Of a stretch of 40,508 bases of DNA, positions 16,567-27,261 are shown one piece after another. The position numbers were made by a program, and so were the translations under genes. The notes under the pieces are model-generated. The model worked only from the letters and a program-made list of their open reading frames with translations, was not told the DNA's origin and did no database searches. Source of the DNA: an uncultured Bacteroidales bacterium (GTDB taxonomy: Bacteria; Bacteroidota; Bacteroidia; Bacteroidales; UBA932). Where the stretch lies: the NCBI GenBank assembly GCA_944326255.1, contig CALVDG010000023.1:1-40508 (forward strand), read 5' to 3'. Position 1 is the first letter of the stretch, and each line of letters opens with the position of its first letter.

Positions 16567-17826
16567 CTACATTATAGCCCTGTCCTGGATATTGTCTCCG
16601 TCATACTCTCCGGCGTCGAGTTTCTTCTTGGCCTCGGAGAATGCGTTGAGAGTGTACTCTACATCTTCCAGCGAGTGAGCGGCGGTAGGAATGATCCTGA
16701 ACATGATCACGCCCTTGGGCACGACTGGATATACGACCACTGAGCAGAACAGGTTGTAGTTCTCCCTGAGATCCACGAGCATATTGGTGGCCTGGGGCAC
16801 AGTACCGTGAATAAAGACAGGCGTAACGCAGGCCTGGGCAAGTCCGATATCGAAGCCTCTCTCGCGGAATCCGTTCTGCAGGGCGCGGGTAACTGTCCAG
16901 AGTTTCTCGCGCAGACGGTCTCCCTCCGGTCCACGGATGATCTCCAGCCTCTTGAGACAGCCCTCCACGATAGGCATCGGCAGGGATTTGGCGTAGATCT
17001 GGGAACGGAGGTTGTAGCGGAGATAGTTGATGATGGACTTAGGACCGGCCACAAAGCCGCCGATGATGGCCATCGACTTGGCGTATGCTCCGATGTACAG
17101 GTCTATGCCGTCCATCACACCGAAGTGCTCGGATGTTCCGCGGCCGTGAGGGCCCATCACGCCGAAACCGTGCGCGTCGTCAATCAGGATACGGAACTGG
17201 TATTTCTTCTTGAGGGCCACTATCTGGTCCAGAATGCCGAGAGCACCGGTCATACCGTATACACCCTCGGTAATCAGCAGTACACCGCCGCCGGTCTCCT
17301 CGCATACCTTGAGGGCGCGCTGGATGGTCTTCTCGCACTTCTCGATATCATTGTGCGGATACACCATCCTCTTGCCCATGTGCAGACGGCAGCCGTCGAT
17401 GAGGCAGGCATGGGCCTCGGAGTCGTAAACAATCACGTCGTGACGGTTCACAAGAGCATCGATAGTGGAAACGATGCCCTGATATCCGAAATTGAAGAGG
17501 AAAGCGTCCTCTTTCTGCTCAAACTCGGCGAGCTCTCTCTCCAGTCTCTCGTGAAGTGCCGTCTGTCCGGACATCATCCTGGAGCCCATGGGATAGGCAA
17601 GACCCCAGCGGGCCGCGGCCTCTGCGTCTATCTTGCGGATCTCGGGATGGTTGGCCAGTCCGAGATAGTTGTTGAGACTCCAGCAGAGAACCTCATGACC
17701 GTTGAATCTCATTCTGGGAGCTATCTCGCCCTCCAGTTTGGGGAATGTGAAATATCCGTGACCTCTTGCGCGGTACTGTCCGAGAGGACCTCCCTCGTCC
17801 TTGTTTATTCTTTCAAAAATATCCAT
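16567..17826 (-). CDS. PLP-dependent alpha-oxoamine synthase (serine palmitoyltransferase / sulfonolipid synthase-like)
   Basis: 419 residues, full length for the family. The PLP lysine is Lys250 in GAYAKSMAIIGGF; the PLP-binding aspartate and histidine are in ILIDDAHGFG (216, 219), and the cofactor-stacking His is in DSEAHACLIDG. Family members join an amino acid to an acyl-thioester with loss of CO2. In Bacteroidota, relatives act on serine (serine palmitoyltransferase for sphingolipids) or on cysteate (the first sulfonolipid step in Alistipes and flavobacteria). The N-terminus MDIFERINKDEGGPLGQY resembles what I recall of flavobacterial proteins of the second kind better than it does Kbl or BioF, but the substrate is not proven by sequence. 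It lies 18 bp after gyrB in the same direction. Confidence 0.78.
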   Translation of the reverse strand: MDIFERINKDEGGPLGQYRARGHGYFTFPKLEGEIAPRMRFNGHEVLCWSLNNYLGLANHPEIRKIDAEAAARWGLAYPMGSRMMSGQTALHERLERELAEFEQKEDAFLFNFGYQGIVSTIDALVNRHDVIVYDSEAHACLIDGCRLHMGKRMVYPHNDIEKCEKTIQRALKVCEETGGGVLLITEGVYGMTGALGILDQIVALKKKYQFRILIDDAHGFGVMGPHGRGTSEHFGVMDGIDLYIGAYAKSMAIIGGFVAGPKSIINYLRYNLRSQIYAKSLPMPIVEGCLKRLEIIRGPEGDRLREKLWTVTRALQNGFRERGFDIGLAQACVTPVFIHGTVPQATNMLVDLRENYNLFCSVVVYPVVPKGVIMFRIIPTAAHSLEDVEYTLNAFSEAKKKLDAGEYDGDNIQDRAIM

Positions 17827-17844
17827 ATCTGGTAATTTAAAAAT

Positions 17845-19851
<2,007 letters not shown>

Positions 19852-19871
19852 TCAATATTATTTAAAACGAA

Positions 19872-19879
19872 CAAAGATA
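19872..19879 (-). promoter_or_regulatory. gyrB promoter -7 box
   Basis: TATCTTTG on the minus strand, identical to the -7 boxes of the rRNA and ssrA promoters, 26 bp before the gyrB start codon. A TTTG at 19902-19905 is 22 bp upstream, slightly long. The box sits inside the gap between the barrel gene and gyrB. Confidence 0.6.
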
Positions 19880-19888
19880 CAAAAAATC

Positions 19889-21568
19889 TCATAACTTGAA
19901 GCAAATGCCGGCCCCGAAATTGATTCCTGGTTCAACATAATTCAAGAAATACTGTATCTTACTGTTTGCCAGATTATTGCCTTCTACAAAAACCATCAGG
20001 CGGGTATTGACCGCGTAAGAGATCCTCAAGCCCACATCCACGAAAGCAGGCACCCTGTAGGCTGTGGCCTGAGTATAGGGAACAGCACTCCACCCGGTCG
20101 TTGACGTACGGAAATAACAGTCTGCCCGGATGAAGAGCCGGTGCCTGAGATTGTATTCCAGCACCGCATCCACGTCAAAGGCAGGGGTCATCAGCGCCGC
20201 TTCCCAGTTGGAGAAACCGCGGTAGTTGAACTCAGCCCGGGCAAGAAAAGAGGGAGACTGCCACTTCAGCATTCCGGTAATTCCGAACATATGCGAATCT
20301 GCCAAATTCACCATCTGAGTCCAGGAATTCCTGTAAGACAGCGCCATAAACGACAGGCTGTTGCTGAGCATGGAATAATTTATCCCCAGACTGTATGAAA
20401 AGCGGTCCCGGACCAGTCCGTTCAATCCGAACTCGGCTGAAACCGGCACGGCTGACTGGTATGCTCTTCCGCTGTCCTCCATCCACGGATTGAGAGCGAA
20501 AAGGTCATAGCGCGTATACAGTTTGTTGTCACCGGAAGCTTTCAGATACAGCCACAGGGCATTGCGGGCCGCCTCGAAACTCACTGACGCATCCGGATAT
20601 ATCAGGAAACCGCCGCCGTCCGTACGGGTGCAGTCGCCGTAAACTGAAGAGAATACCAGTCCTGCCCGGATCCTCCACCTGTCCCTCTCCCATGTGTACA
20701 CGGGTGAGACCTTCCAGATGCCCCGGGACGGGGATGTATTGCCGACCGTAACGCCGGTGAATGTACCGCCAAACGTCACGTAAAGCCTGTGCTCTCCCTT
20801 AATCGTCGCACCCAAGGAGACATCCGCATCCACCAGATGCTCCAGCACACCGTGACGGTCATTGAAATAACGGTACCCCAGAGCGGCATTGTAGTAAAAG
20901 GAATTTGGATCCGGATTCGTAGAACACACACGCAGGGACGCTTTAAGATGCTCAAACTGATTGTATACCGTTGCTCCGGAATATCCGTCCGCAGGAGCAA
21001 GCGCATACATGCTTCCGGTATACGATGCATCCAGATTCACTTCTCCTTTTGTCCAGCGGTATCCCATGAAGAGCCCGCCTCTGTTCTTCATCCTGTCACC
21101 GTTGATCTTGTGGCCGGGATAGGTCATCACACTGCCGGCATATACTGCCTGAGGCACTTGCCCCCAATACGAATCATGGTTGAGATAAAGGCCCATGGAG
21201 AACCTTTCTCCGAAACGAGGAGTTATATACAGGTCTGCCGACGGAGTCCACGGATAGGCGGCCGCGACTCTCGCATAAAGCCACGGGTAGACCACCTTTC
21301 CCTCCGCCTTGGGGCCGGCGGTGAGCACCGGAGAAAAGTCATACAGGTCCCGGTACGGGCTGTAAAAAGCCGTATAGTCAAGATTCAACTTGAAATTCAG
21401 CAGAGAATCGTCTACGGCAGGCTCTATCGGAGACTTCACCACGTCCATCACAGCCCCCTCGTAATCCCGCTCCACCTCTACTGCCTGACTGATCTCATTC
21501 TGGGCCCGCACAGGCAAAGCAGCCGCGAGCACCAGCAGTATTGATATTATATATGTCCTACGCATCAT
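19889..21568 (-). CDS. Outer-membrane beta-barrel protein (TonB-dependent-receptor-like barrel without plug)
   Basis: 559 residues with a signal peptide (about 1-22, ending PVRAQ). The rest is a succession of amphipathic beta strands rich in Tyr/Trp/Phe, ending INFGAGICFKL, as expected for an outer-membrane barrel. No TonB plug domain or SusC signature is present before the barrel; only about 60 residues precede the first strand (LNFKLNLDYTAFYSPYRDLY). The strand style FVEGNNLANSKIQYF near the end resembles the last strands of TonB-dependent receptors. Its ATG overlaps the stop of the TPR gene by 4 bp (ATGA), so the two are translationally coupled and probably work together at the envelope. 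Its cargo is unknown. Confidence 0.7.
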   Translation of the reverse strand: MMRRTYIISILLVLAAALPVRAQNEISQAVEVERDYEGAVMDVVKSPIEPAVDDSLLNFKLNLDYTAFYSPYRDLYDFSPVLTAGPKAEGKVVYPWLYARVAAAYPWTPSADLYITPRFGERFSMGLYLNHDSYWGQVPQAVYAGSVMTYPGHKINGDRMKNRGGLFMGYRWTKGEVNLDASYTGSMYALAPADGYSGATVYNQFEHLKASLRVCSTNPDPNSFYYNAALGYRYFNDRHGVLEHLVDADVSLGATIKGEHRLYVTFGGTFTGVTVGNTSPSRGIWKVSPVYTWERDRWRIRAGLVFSSVYGDCTRTDGGGFLIYPDASVSFEAARNALWLYLKASGDNKLYTRYDLFALNPWMEDSGRAYQSAVPVSAEFGLNGLVRDRFSYSLGINYSMLSNSLSFMALSYRNSWTQMVNLADSHMFGITGMLKWQSPSFLARAEFNYRGFSNWEAALMTPAFDVDAVLEYNLRHRLFIRADCYFRTSTTGWSAVPYTQATAYRVPAFVDVGLRISYAVNTRLMVFVEGNNLANSKIQYFLNYVEPGINFGAGICFKL

Positions 21569-24500
21569 TCTTCTATCTTATTTAGCCTTTCCATTCTCAT
21601 ATTCACCTGATCAAGCACATCATCCCTCGCATCCTCCGGCTCATATCCGTCCAGGATGCTCTGGAATGTCGCGCGGGCCTGAGCCCAGTCCTCCCTCTCC
21701 GCAAAAGAGTCTCCCAGGACTATAAAACTCCTGGCCAGCCAGTACATCTGGTCCGTCTTCGAATCCGACAGGGCATAGACCATGTTCTCCACCTCTTCGA
21801 AATCTCCCGCATCGTAGGTGTCCTGTATCAGCAGATATGCCGCCTCCGCACCCTGGGGAGTAAACACATTGCCCGACAGAGCCTCCAGCAGCGGCAGGGC
21901 ATCCGACCTTCGTCCCAGCTTCAGGCAGGACTTGGCCAATATGTACTGAGCCGTCATGCGGTCCGTGTCCTTCAGGCCCTGAAGCCCCATGACTCTTGAC
22001 GCAGCGTCTATGGCCGCATTGTACTTGCTGTCCCGGAAATACGACGACATCAGCCCGAGCAGGGCCTCCGTACGGTTATTTTCCAACCTGGCGATATCAT
22101 ACAGCGACTCATACGCCGATGCCGCCTGAGCATACCTTTCCAGACTGTAGCATATCCGTGCATACTGCAGAGTGGACAGCTCCACGAACGAGCCCTCCCC
22201 CTTATCCATAACCTCCAGATAAGCGGACGCCGCCTCCTCCTTCCTGTCCAGATCGTTGAGAGACTCACCGATATAGAACCAGGCCAGTGGAGTCTTCTGA
22301 CCGTCGGGATACTGGCTCACGAAATTCCGGAGACTGCTCTCGGCCGCACTGTAGTCACCTGCAAGATACACCTGCTCGGCGGCATTGAAGATCATCAGCT
22401 CCTTCTCATCCGGAGTCTTCACCGCAGACATGCCGATACGGTCCAGATAGGCAAAATACTCCTCCGGCCTGTTCAGCACGGTATAGATGCTCTCGATGGC
22501 CGCCAAAGCATTATCGGTATCCTCAGACAGCGGCATCTCCTCCACTATCCTGGTAAGATACTCCAGCGCCTCATCATAGTCGCCGGCATTGGAGCAGAGC
22601 ATACCGAGCTCCAGAAGAGACCGGCTCTCATAAAGAGGATCAGCTATATCATTGAGCAAGTACTTAAAAGTCCGTTCAGCCTTTTCCGTCATACCCTCCT
22701 GCACGTATGTACGGCCGAGTTCATATACCGCCTTCGAATAAAGCGGAGAGATGTCCCTTCTGTCCACAATACCCTCCAGCATACTTATCTTCCTGTCCAC
22801 GTCGTCAGCCAGGCCGCAGGACACCGCACACTGATACGCCGCATATACCAACGAACCGGGCTGATAATCCATCATCGACACCTCCCCGTAGACAGACGCT
22901 GCCCCGGCATAGTCGCGCATCATGAACAGCGCGTCTCCTATCCTGAGTCTTGCCTCGATTATCAGGTCCATATCGGAGACATGCTGCTCCAGGAACTTGT
23001 GGAACCACTCCATGGCGACAGTGTAGTTCTTTTCCGCATAATAACAGTAGCCCAGTCCGAAAAGGGCCAGCGGATACTCCTTGAAGCCGGCGAAGCGCGC
23101 ATTCTGACAAAGTTCCTCATACAGACTTACGGCCTCATTCAGATTTCCAGCCCTGTAGCAGGTCTCTGCGAGCCAGAAACGTGTCAGGAGAGCCAGAGAC
23201 TGATTGTAGGACGAATGCCTGAGAGCTATCCTGAAATCGGTGTCCGCTCCGGCGTATGAACCCCGCTCAAACAGTTCCAGTCCTCTCAGAAAAGCCGCCT
23301 TCTGAAGATTCATATCCATCTCGGGCGTCAGCCTGCGGATATTGTTCAGGGCATCTATGGCTGGCTTGTATTTCTTGGAGAGAAGATAAGAAGTGGCGAT
23401 ATAGGAATAAATCTCATCCGACCTCTGCGTCTCAGGCCACAGCGCGAGATAATCCTGGAAAGCAGTTATATCGGAATTGAGGTCAAATGCCAGCTTTGCA
23501 TAGTTGAAATAGGACTCCTCCCTGACGGAGCCGTCAAAGTTCATCTCAGAGGCCTTCTTGTAGTATTTCAATGCCTCATGCTTGTTCTTCAGCCTGAGAT
23601 ACGAACCGGCTATGTGCATGGACGCGCTCTGGGACAGCGAGTCCTCCCCTTCTGCCATGACTTTGGAGAATGCGTCAATGGCCGCATAATACGACTGAAC
23701 GGAATAGGATATGATGCCCAGATAATAATTGTCCTTCCTAGTCATGTCAGTGCCTGACGCCGAATAACTCTCAAACCACTTTCCGGCCTCCTCCGGTCTG
23801 CCGGTCCTGTAATATGCCTGCGATATCATCCGCGCCGCTCTGGGTTTCAGGTCTCCGTCCACTGCCTCCGACACTGCCGGACCATGCTCCACCACATAGT
23901 CATAGTTTCCCATCATCAGTTCCGATTCCAGCATGTAATAAGCGCAGTACACTCCGAAATGCCCGTCGTCCCGTACCTTGGAGAGCAGTTCCACTGCCTT
24001 GCTGAAATCCTTTTTCAGATACGCCAGATAGCCCATATAATAAGTGGACGGCACCGTATACCTGCCGCGCCTGCCCTTGAGTATGGTCGAGAACCCTGTC
24101 TCCGCATCCTCAAACTGTCCATGAGTCAGCTGGCAGAAAGAACGCTGAAACAGATACTGTTCCTTGTCCTTCTTGGAAAGCAGGGAATAATCCACCCCCT
24201 CCAGAATCTCAAGGGCTGCCGTATAGTCCTCTTTATCAAAATACCGGCCGGCATACATCAGCCTTATCCCCATATACTCGGGAGAAGACCTGTATTCTGA
24301 CTCATATCCGTCCATAAGCGCATCCAGGTTGGGACCGCCCAGCCTTATATCACAGATTATGGCATAAGCGGCCAGCGCAGACTCATCTTCCTCTGAAAGA
24401 AAGCATTCCGACATCACGGACGCGATCTCTTCCCTTGCTGCCGCATACATATCATTGTCAAAGAGTTCCCTGACCCTTTCCAAACGTCTTTCCAAGCCCT

Positions 24501-24588
24501 TCCTGTCCTGGCTGACGGGTTCCGCCGCCACTGGCCGAAGAAGCAGCACTGCGGCAAAAAGAACCGCTAAAAATCTTTTACAGACCAT
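21565..24588 (-). CDS. Large exported tetratricopeptide-repeat protein
   Basis: 1007 residues. N-terminal signal peptide (MVCKRFLAVLFAAVLLL, cleavage near PVAAE). Almost the whole chain is helical TPR/Sel1-like repeats with the W/Y-L-G-A-Y-F-A-P rhythm, e.g. TPLAWFYIGESLNDLDRKEE, YVQEGMTEKAERTFKYLL and LFGLGYCYYAEKNYTVAMEW. Such proteins are periplasmic scaffolds. It is the first gene of a two-gene unit with the outer-membrane barrel (ATGA overlap), reminiscent of periplasmic TPR scaffold plus barrel export machines, but no polymerase or glycosyltransferase lies nearby. Function is therefore left open. Confidence 0.8.
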   Translation of the reverse strand: MVCKRFLAVLFAAVLLLRPVAAEPVSQDRKGLERRLERVRELFDNDMYAAAREEIASVMSECFLSEEDESALAAYAIICDIRLGGPNLDALMDGYESEYRSSPEYMGIRLMYAGRYFDKEDYTAALEILEGVDYSLLSKKDKEQYLFQRSFCQLTHGQFEDAETGFSTILKGRRGRYTVPSTYYMGYLAYLKKDFSKAVELLSKVRDDGHFGVYCAYYMLESELMMGNYDYVVEHGPAVSEAVDGDLKPRAARMISQAYYRTGRPEEAGKWFESYSASGTDMTRKDNYYLGIISYSVQSYYAAIDAFSKVMAEGEDSLSQSASMHIAGSYLRLKNKHEALKYYKKASEMNFDGSVREESYFNYAKLAFDLNSDITAFQDYLALWPETQRSDEIYSYIATSYLLSKKYKPAIDALNNIRRLTPEMDMNLQKAAFLRGLELFERGSYAGADTDFRIALRHSSYNQSLALLTRFWLAETCYRAGNLNEAVSLYEELCQNARFAGFKEYPLALFGLGYCYYAEKNYTVAMEWFHKFLEQHVSDMDLIIEARLRIGDALFMMRDYAGAASVYGEVSMMDYQPGSLVYAAYQCAVSCGLADDVDRKISMLEGIVDRRDISPLYSKAVYELGRTYVQEGMTEKAERTFKYLLNDIADPLYESRSLLELGMLCSNAGDYDEALEYLTRIVEEMPLSEDTDNALAAIESIYTVLNRPEEYFAYLDRIGMSAVKTPDEKELMIFNAAEQVYLAGDYSAAESSLRNFVSQYPDGQKTPLAWFYIGESLNDLDRKEEAASAYLEVMDKGEGSFVELSTLQYARICYSLERYAQAASAYESLYDIARLENNRTEALLGLMSSYFRDSKYNAAIDAASRVMGLQGLKDTDRMTAQYILAKSCLKLGRRSDALPLLEALSGNVFTPQGAEAAYLLIQDTYDAGDFEEVENMVYALSDSKTDQMYWLARSFIVLGDSFAEREDWAQARATFQSILDGYEPEDARDDVLDQVNMRMERLNKIEE

Positions 24589-24604
24589 TTTAATCTATTT
24601 GGGG

Positions 24605-24612
24605 CAAATGTA
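24605..24612 (-). promoter_or_regulatory. -7 box of the TPR-barrel operon
   Basis: TACATTTG on the minus strand matches TAnnTTTG and lies 16 bp before the start codon of the TPR gene. No convincing -33 TTTG is seen. It is back-to-back with the ftsE promoter. Confidence 0.45.
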
Positions 24613-24625
24613 ACAATTATTTGCA

Positions 24626-24633
24626 TATATTTG
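24626..24633 (+). promoter_or_regulatory. -7 box of ftsE
   Basis: TATATTTG matches TAnnTTTG; the ftsE start codon is 19 bp downstream. A TTTG at 24598-24601 is 24 bp upstream, longer than ideal. The 64-bp gap thus holds two divergent promoters. Confidence 0.5.
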
Positions 24634-24652
24634 TACGGTTAAGCCATCACTT

Positions 24653-25381
24653 ATGGAAGAAAGCAAAGACCGTCCTGTAATATATTTTGAGCACGCCGAC
24701 ATATACAACAGCGGCTCTCTGGTGATATCCGACCTGACGATGAGCATCGGGAAAGGAGAGTTCGTCTATATCATCGGGAAAGTGGGCAGTGGAAAGACCA
24801 CCATCATCCGTTCCATGATCGGAGATGCGGAGATAAGGAACGGGGAAGCGTTCATCGGTGATTTCAATCTCAGGAAGCTCAAAAAAAGGCAGATCCCGTA
24901 TCTACGTAGAAAACTGGGAGTTATCTTTCAGGATTTTCAGCTTCTCATGGACCGTTCCGCGTATGACAACCTGGCATTTGTACTGCGTGCCACCGGCTGG
25001 AAAGACCGTAAGGTTATAAACGAACGGATACAGACCGTACTTGAGGCCGTGGGGATGGACCAAAAGGCCCATAAAATGCCGCATCAGCTCTCAGGAGGCG
25101 AGCAGCAGAGAATAGCCATAGCACGGGCACTGCTGAACAGTCCTGAAATCATCCTGGCTGACGAGCCAACAGGCAATCTGGACGGAGACACCGCCGAGGA
25201 GATTATGAACCTGATGATGAGGATCAATACCCGTGAAAACGGACCGACCATCATAATGGTGACGCACAACAGAAGCCTCTTTGAGAAATATCCGGCCAGG
25301 ACATTCCTGTGCGAGAAACTCTCCTGCACAGAAGTAGCGGAAGAATCCGACGTAGAGCTGGACTTGTCCGAATTCATCTGA
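24653..25381 (+). CDS. ftsE: FtsE-type ABC ATPase of cell division
   Basis: 242 residues. Walker A GKVGSGKTT at 42-50, Q-loop VIFQDFQLL, ABC signature LSGGEQQRIAIARAL, Walker B IILADEPTGNLD, and the H-loop His in MVTHNRS. FtsE works with the membrane protein FtsX at the divisome to control peptidoglycan hydrolysis. The DEPTGNLD and short length place it in the FtsE/MacB/LolD group; lack of a permease next door means LolD cannot be excluded, but the QDFQLLMDRSAYDNLAF segment is typical of FtsE. The C-terminal tail is acidic and longer than in E. coli. nth follows 12 bp downstream. Confidence 0.85.
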   Translation: MEESKDRPVIYFEHADIYNSGSLVISDLTMSIGKGEFVYIIGKVGSGKTTIIRSMIGDAEIRNGEAFIGDFNLRKLKKRQIPYLRRKLGVIFQDFQLLMDRSAYDNLAFVLRATGWKDRKVINERIQTVLEAVGMDQKAHKMPHQLSGGEQQRIAIARALLNSPEIILADEPTGNLDGDTAEEIMNLMMRINTRENGPTIIMVTHNRSLFEKYPARTFLCEKLSCTEVAEESDVELDLSEFI

Positions 25382-25393
25382 TCCTCAGCCGCC

Positions 25394-26053
25394 ATGCCAC
25401 AGAGACTCACCCTCAGACAGAGATATGCGGCCATCCTGGAATGGTTCTCCGCCAACCGCCCCGCCGTACAGTCCGAACTGCACTTCAGGAACGGATACGA
25501 GCTCATAGTCTCGGTCATCCTCTCGGCCCAATGTACCGACAAGCGGGTCAATATGGTCACTCCCGCCCTGTTTGAGCGATACCCGGCACCAGAGGATCTT
25601 GCCTCCGCTGCCTTCGAGGACGTACTGGCTCTGATCCGCTCCGTCTCATACCCCAACAGCAAGGCCCGTCACCTGATAGACATGGCCCGCAAGCTGGTCA
25701 GCGACTTCCATTCGGTGATTCCGTCCGACACTGACAGCCTCATGAGCCTGCCCGGAGTAGGCCGCAAGACAGCCAATGTCGTGGCATCCATCCTCTACGA
25801 CAAGCCGGTAATCGCCGTAGACACCCACGTGCTCAGAGTCTCCAACCGCCTCGGGCTGTCCCACGGCAAGACCCCGGAGAAAGTCGAGGCCGACCTGGAG
25901 AGTCACATACCGGTGGATCAGAGGGCGATATCCCATCACTGGCTGATACTCCACGGACGGTACACCTGCACGGCACGCAATCCCAGATGCGGAGAATGTC
26001 CGCTGACACAGTGGTGCGAGTCTTACCCCGAACTATCAAAGCCGCAGAGATGA
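25394..26053 (+). CDS. nth: Endonuclease III (DNA glycosylase/AP lyase)
   Basis: 219 residues. Helix-hairpin-helix LPGVGRKTANVVA with catalytic Lys125, catalytic Asp143 in VIAVDTHVLR, and a C-terminal 4Fe-4S cluster with exact C-x6-C-x2-C-x5-C spacing (CTARNPRCGECPLTQWC). It removes oxidised pyrimidines and cleaves the abasic site. Its stop codon overlaps the xerD start by 4 bp (ATGA). Confidence 0.97.
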   Translation: MPQRLTLRQRYAAILEWFSANRPAVQSELHFRNGYELIVSVILSAQCTDKRVNMVTPALFERYPAPEDLASAAFEDVLALIRSVSYPNSKARHLIDMARKLVSDFHSVIPSDTDSLMSLPGVGRKTANVVASILYDKPVIAVDTHVLRVSNRLGLSHGKTPEKVEADLESHIPVDQRAISHHWLILHGRYTCTARNPRCGECPLTQWCESYPELSKPQR

Positions 26054-26940
26054 CCTCCTGGAAAGACATACTTTCCGACTACAGCTCATATCTGGTCATC
26101 GAACGGGCCCTGTCGAAAAACTCGGTCGCCTCTTACATCTCCGACATATCCAAACTGGCCTGCAAATACAAAGACAAATCCCCCGAAGACATCTCCGGGG
26201 AGGACCTGAGCGCATTCATAGCGCAGCAGGCCGACGGCATCTCCAAGAGAAGTCAGTCCAGGCTGATAAGTGCCCTGAAAAGTTTCTTCAGGTTCATGGA
26301 GATAGAAGGCCGGATACAGGTCAACCCCACCGACACCATCGACCCGCCCAAGATATCCCGGCACATACCGGTAGTCCTGTCTGTAGAGGAGATTGACCGG
26401 ATAATGAACTCGGTAGACCTGTCCGAGCCCGAAGGCCACCGCAACCGCGCAATACTGGAGGTCCTCTACTCCTGCGGTCTCAGGGTGAGCGAGCTGGTGT
26501 CCCTGCGCATCTCCGACCTGTTCTTCGACGAGGCTTTCATACGGGTAATAGGAAAGGGGGACAAACAGAGACTTGTGCCGATCGGAGAGCCGGCAATGCA
26601 GGCCGTAGAGCTGTATCTCTCGCAGAGCAGACGCGCATACGTATCCAAAAAAGCCGAAGACATCCTGTTCCTGAACCGGCGCGGCGGGAAGCTGAGCCGC
26701 CAGATGATATTCCTGATGATCAAGAGCCAGTGCGAAAAGGCAGGCATCACCAAGGAGATATCCCCACACACATTCCGCCACTCCTTCGCCACCCACCTGG
26801 TCGAGAACGGAGCCGACCTCCGCGCCGTACAGCAGATGCTCGGCCACGAAAGCATACTCACCACCGAGATCTACACCCACATCGACTCCCGCAAATGGCA
26901 GGACGGCATCATCAAGTACCACCCCCGCAACCACAAATAA
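26050..26940 (+). CDS. xerD: Tyrosine recombinase XerD/XerC
   Basis: 296 residues from the ATG at 26050, which overlaps the nth stop codon; an ORF start at 25987 lies inside nth and is rejected. N-terminal SAM-like core-binding domain (about 1-90), then the catalytic domain with Arg145 (CGLRVSEL), His240 and Arg243 (HTFRHSFATHL), His266 (LGHESILTTEIYTHI) and nucleophile Tyr275. Works with FtsK at dif to resolve chromosome dimers. XerC versus XerD cannot be told apart with certainty; length and LGHESILTTEIYTHI favour XerD. Confidence 0.92.
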   Translation: MTSWKDILSDYSSYLVIERALSKNSVASYISDISKLACKYKDKSPEDISGEDLSAFIAQQADGISKRSQSRLISALKSFFRFMEIEGRIQVNPTDTIDPPKISRHIPVVLSVEEIDRIMNSVDLSEPEGHRNRAILEVLYSCGLRVSELVSLRISDLFFDEAFIRVIGKGDKQRLVPIGEPAMQAVELYLSQSRRAYVSKKAEDILFLNRRGGKLSRQMIFLMIKSQCEKAGITKEISPHTFRHSFATHLVENGADLRAVQQMLGHESILTTEIYTHIDSRKWQDGIIKYHPRNHK

Positions 26941-26960
26941 AAAAGCCGTTCCCGAAACGG
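26937..26960 (-). terminator. Intrinsic terminator after tRNA-Arg
   Basis: On the minus strand CCGTT-TCGGG-AACGG (stem arms 26956-26960 and 26946-26950) is followed by C and six T. It overlaps the last codon and stop of convergent xerD and ends the rpmF-tRNA transcript. Confidence 0.75.
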
Positions 26961-26975
26961 AAACAGCTTGAACTG

Positions 26976-27047
26976 TAGCCCCAACAGGACTCGAACCTGT
27001 ATCTAAAGTTTAGGAAACTTCCATTCTATCCCTTGAACTATGGGGCC
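26976..27047 (-). tRNA. tRNA-Arg (anticodon CCT)
   Basis: A 72-nt cloverleaf: acceptor GGCCCCA pairs with TGGGGCT (first pair G-U), T-arm ACAGGTTCGAGTCCTGT, anticodon stem GAAGT/ACTTT with loop TTCCTAA, hence anticodon CCT reading AGG. The CCA end is not encoded. It begins 14 nt after the rpmF stop codon on the same strand and is followed by a terminator, so it is probably cut from the DUF177-rpmF transcript. Confidence 0.93.
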
Positions 27048-27060
27048 AGAACCTATCTGA

Positions 27061-27243
27061 CTACTCTACGTTCTTCTGAACCATCAGACGACCGCGATAG
27101 TAGCCGCATTCAGGGCATACGCGGTGATACAGTACGGTTGCTCCGCAGTTGGAGCATGTTGAAAGTGCGGGGAGAGTCAGTTTGTCATGTGTTCTGCGTT
27201 TGTCCCTGCGCTGCTTTGAGAGTTTGTGTTTGGGATGTGCCAT
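27061..27243 (-). CDS. rpmF: 50S ribosomal protein L32
   Basis: 60 residues, full length. Starts MAHPKHKLSKQRRDKRRTH and has the zinc-ribbon cysteines C30-x2-C33 and C43-x2-C46. Part of the large ribosomal subunit. Located downstream of a YceD/DUF177 gene, the most widely conserved bacterial order for these two, but here followed by a tRNA instead of plsX/fabH. Confidence 0.97.
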   Translation of the reverse strand: MAHPKHKLSKQRRDKRRTHDKLTLPALSTCSNCGATVLYHRVCPECGYYRGRLMVQKNVE

Positions 27244-27261
27244 CTTATTTTAAATTTAATA

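Noticed and set aside
25987..26049. Upstream start of the XerD frame
   Set aside because: Lies inside nth; the ATGA overlap start at 26050 fits XerD length.
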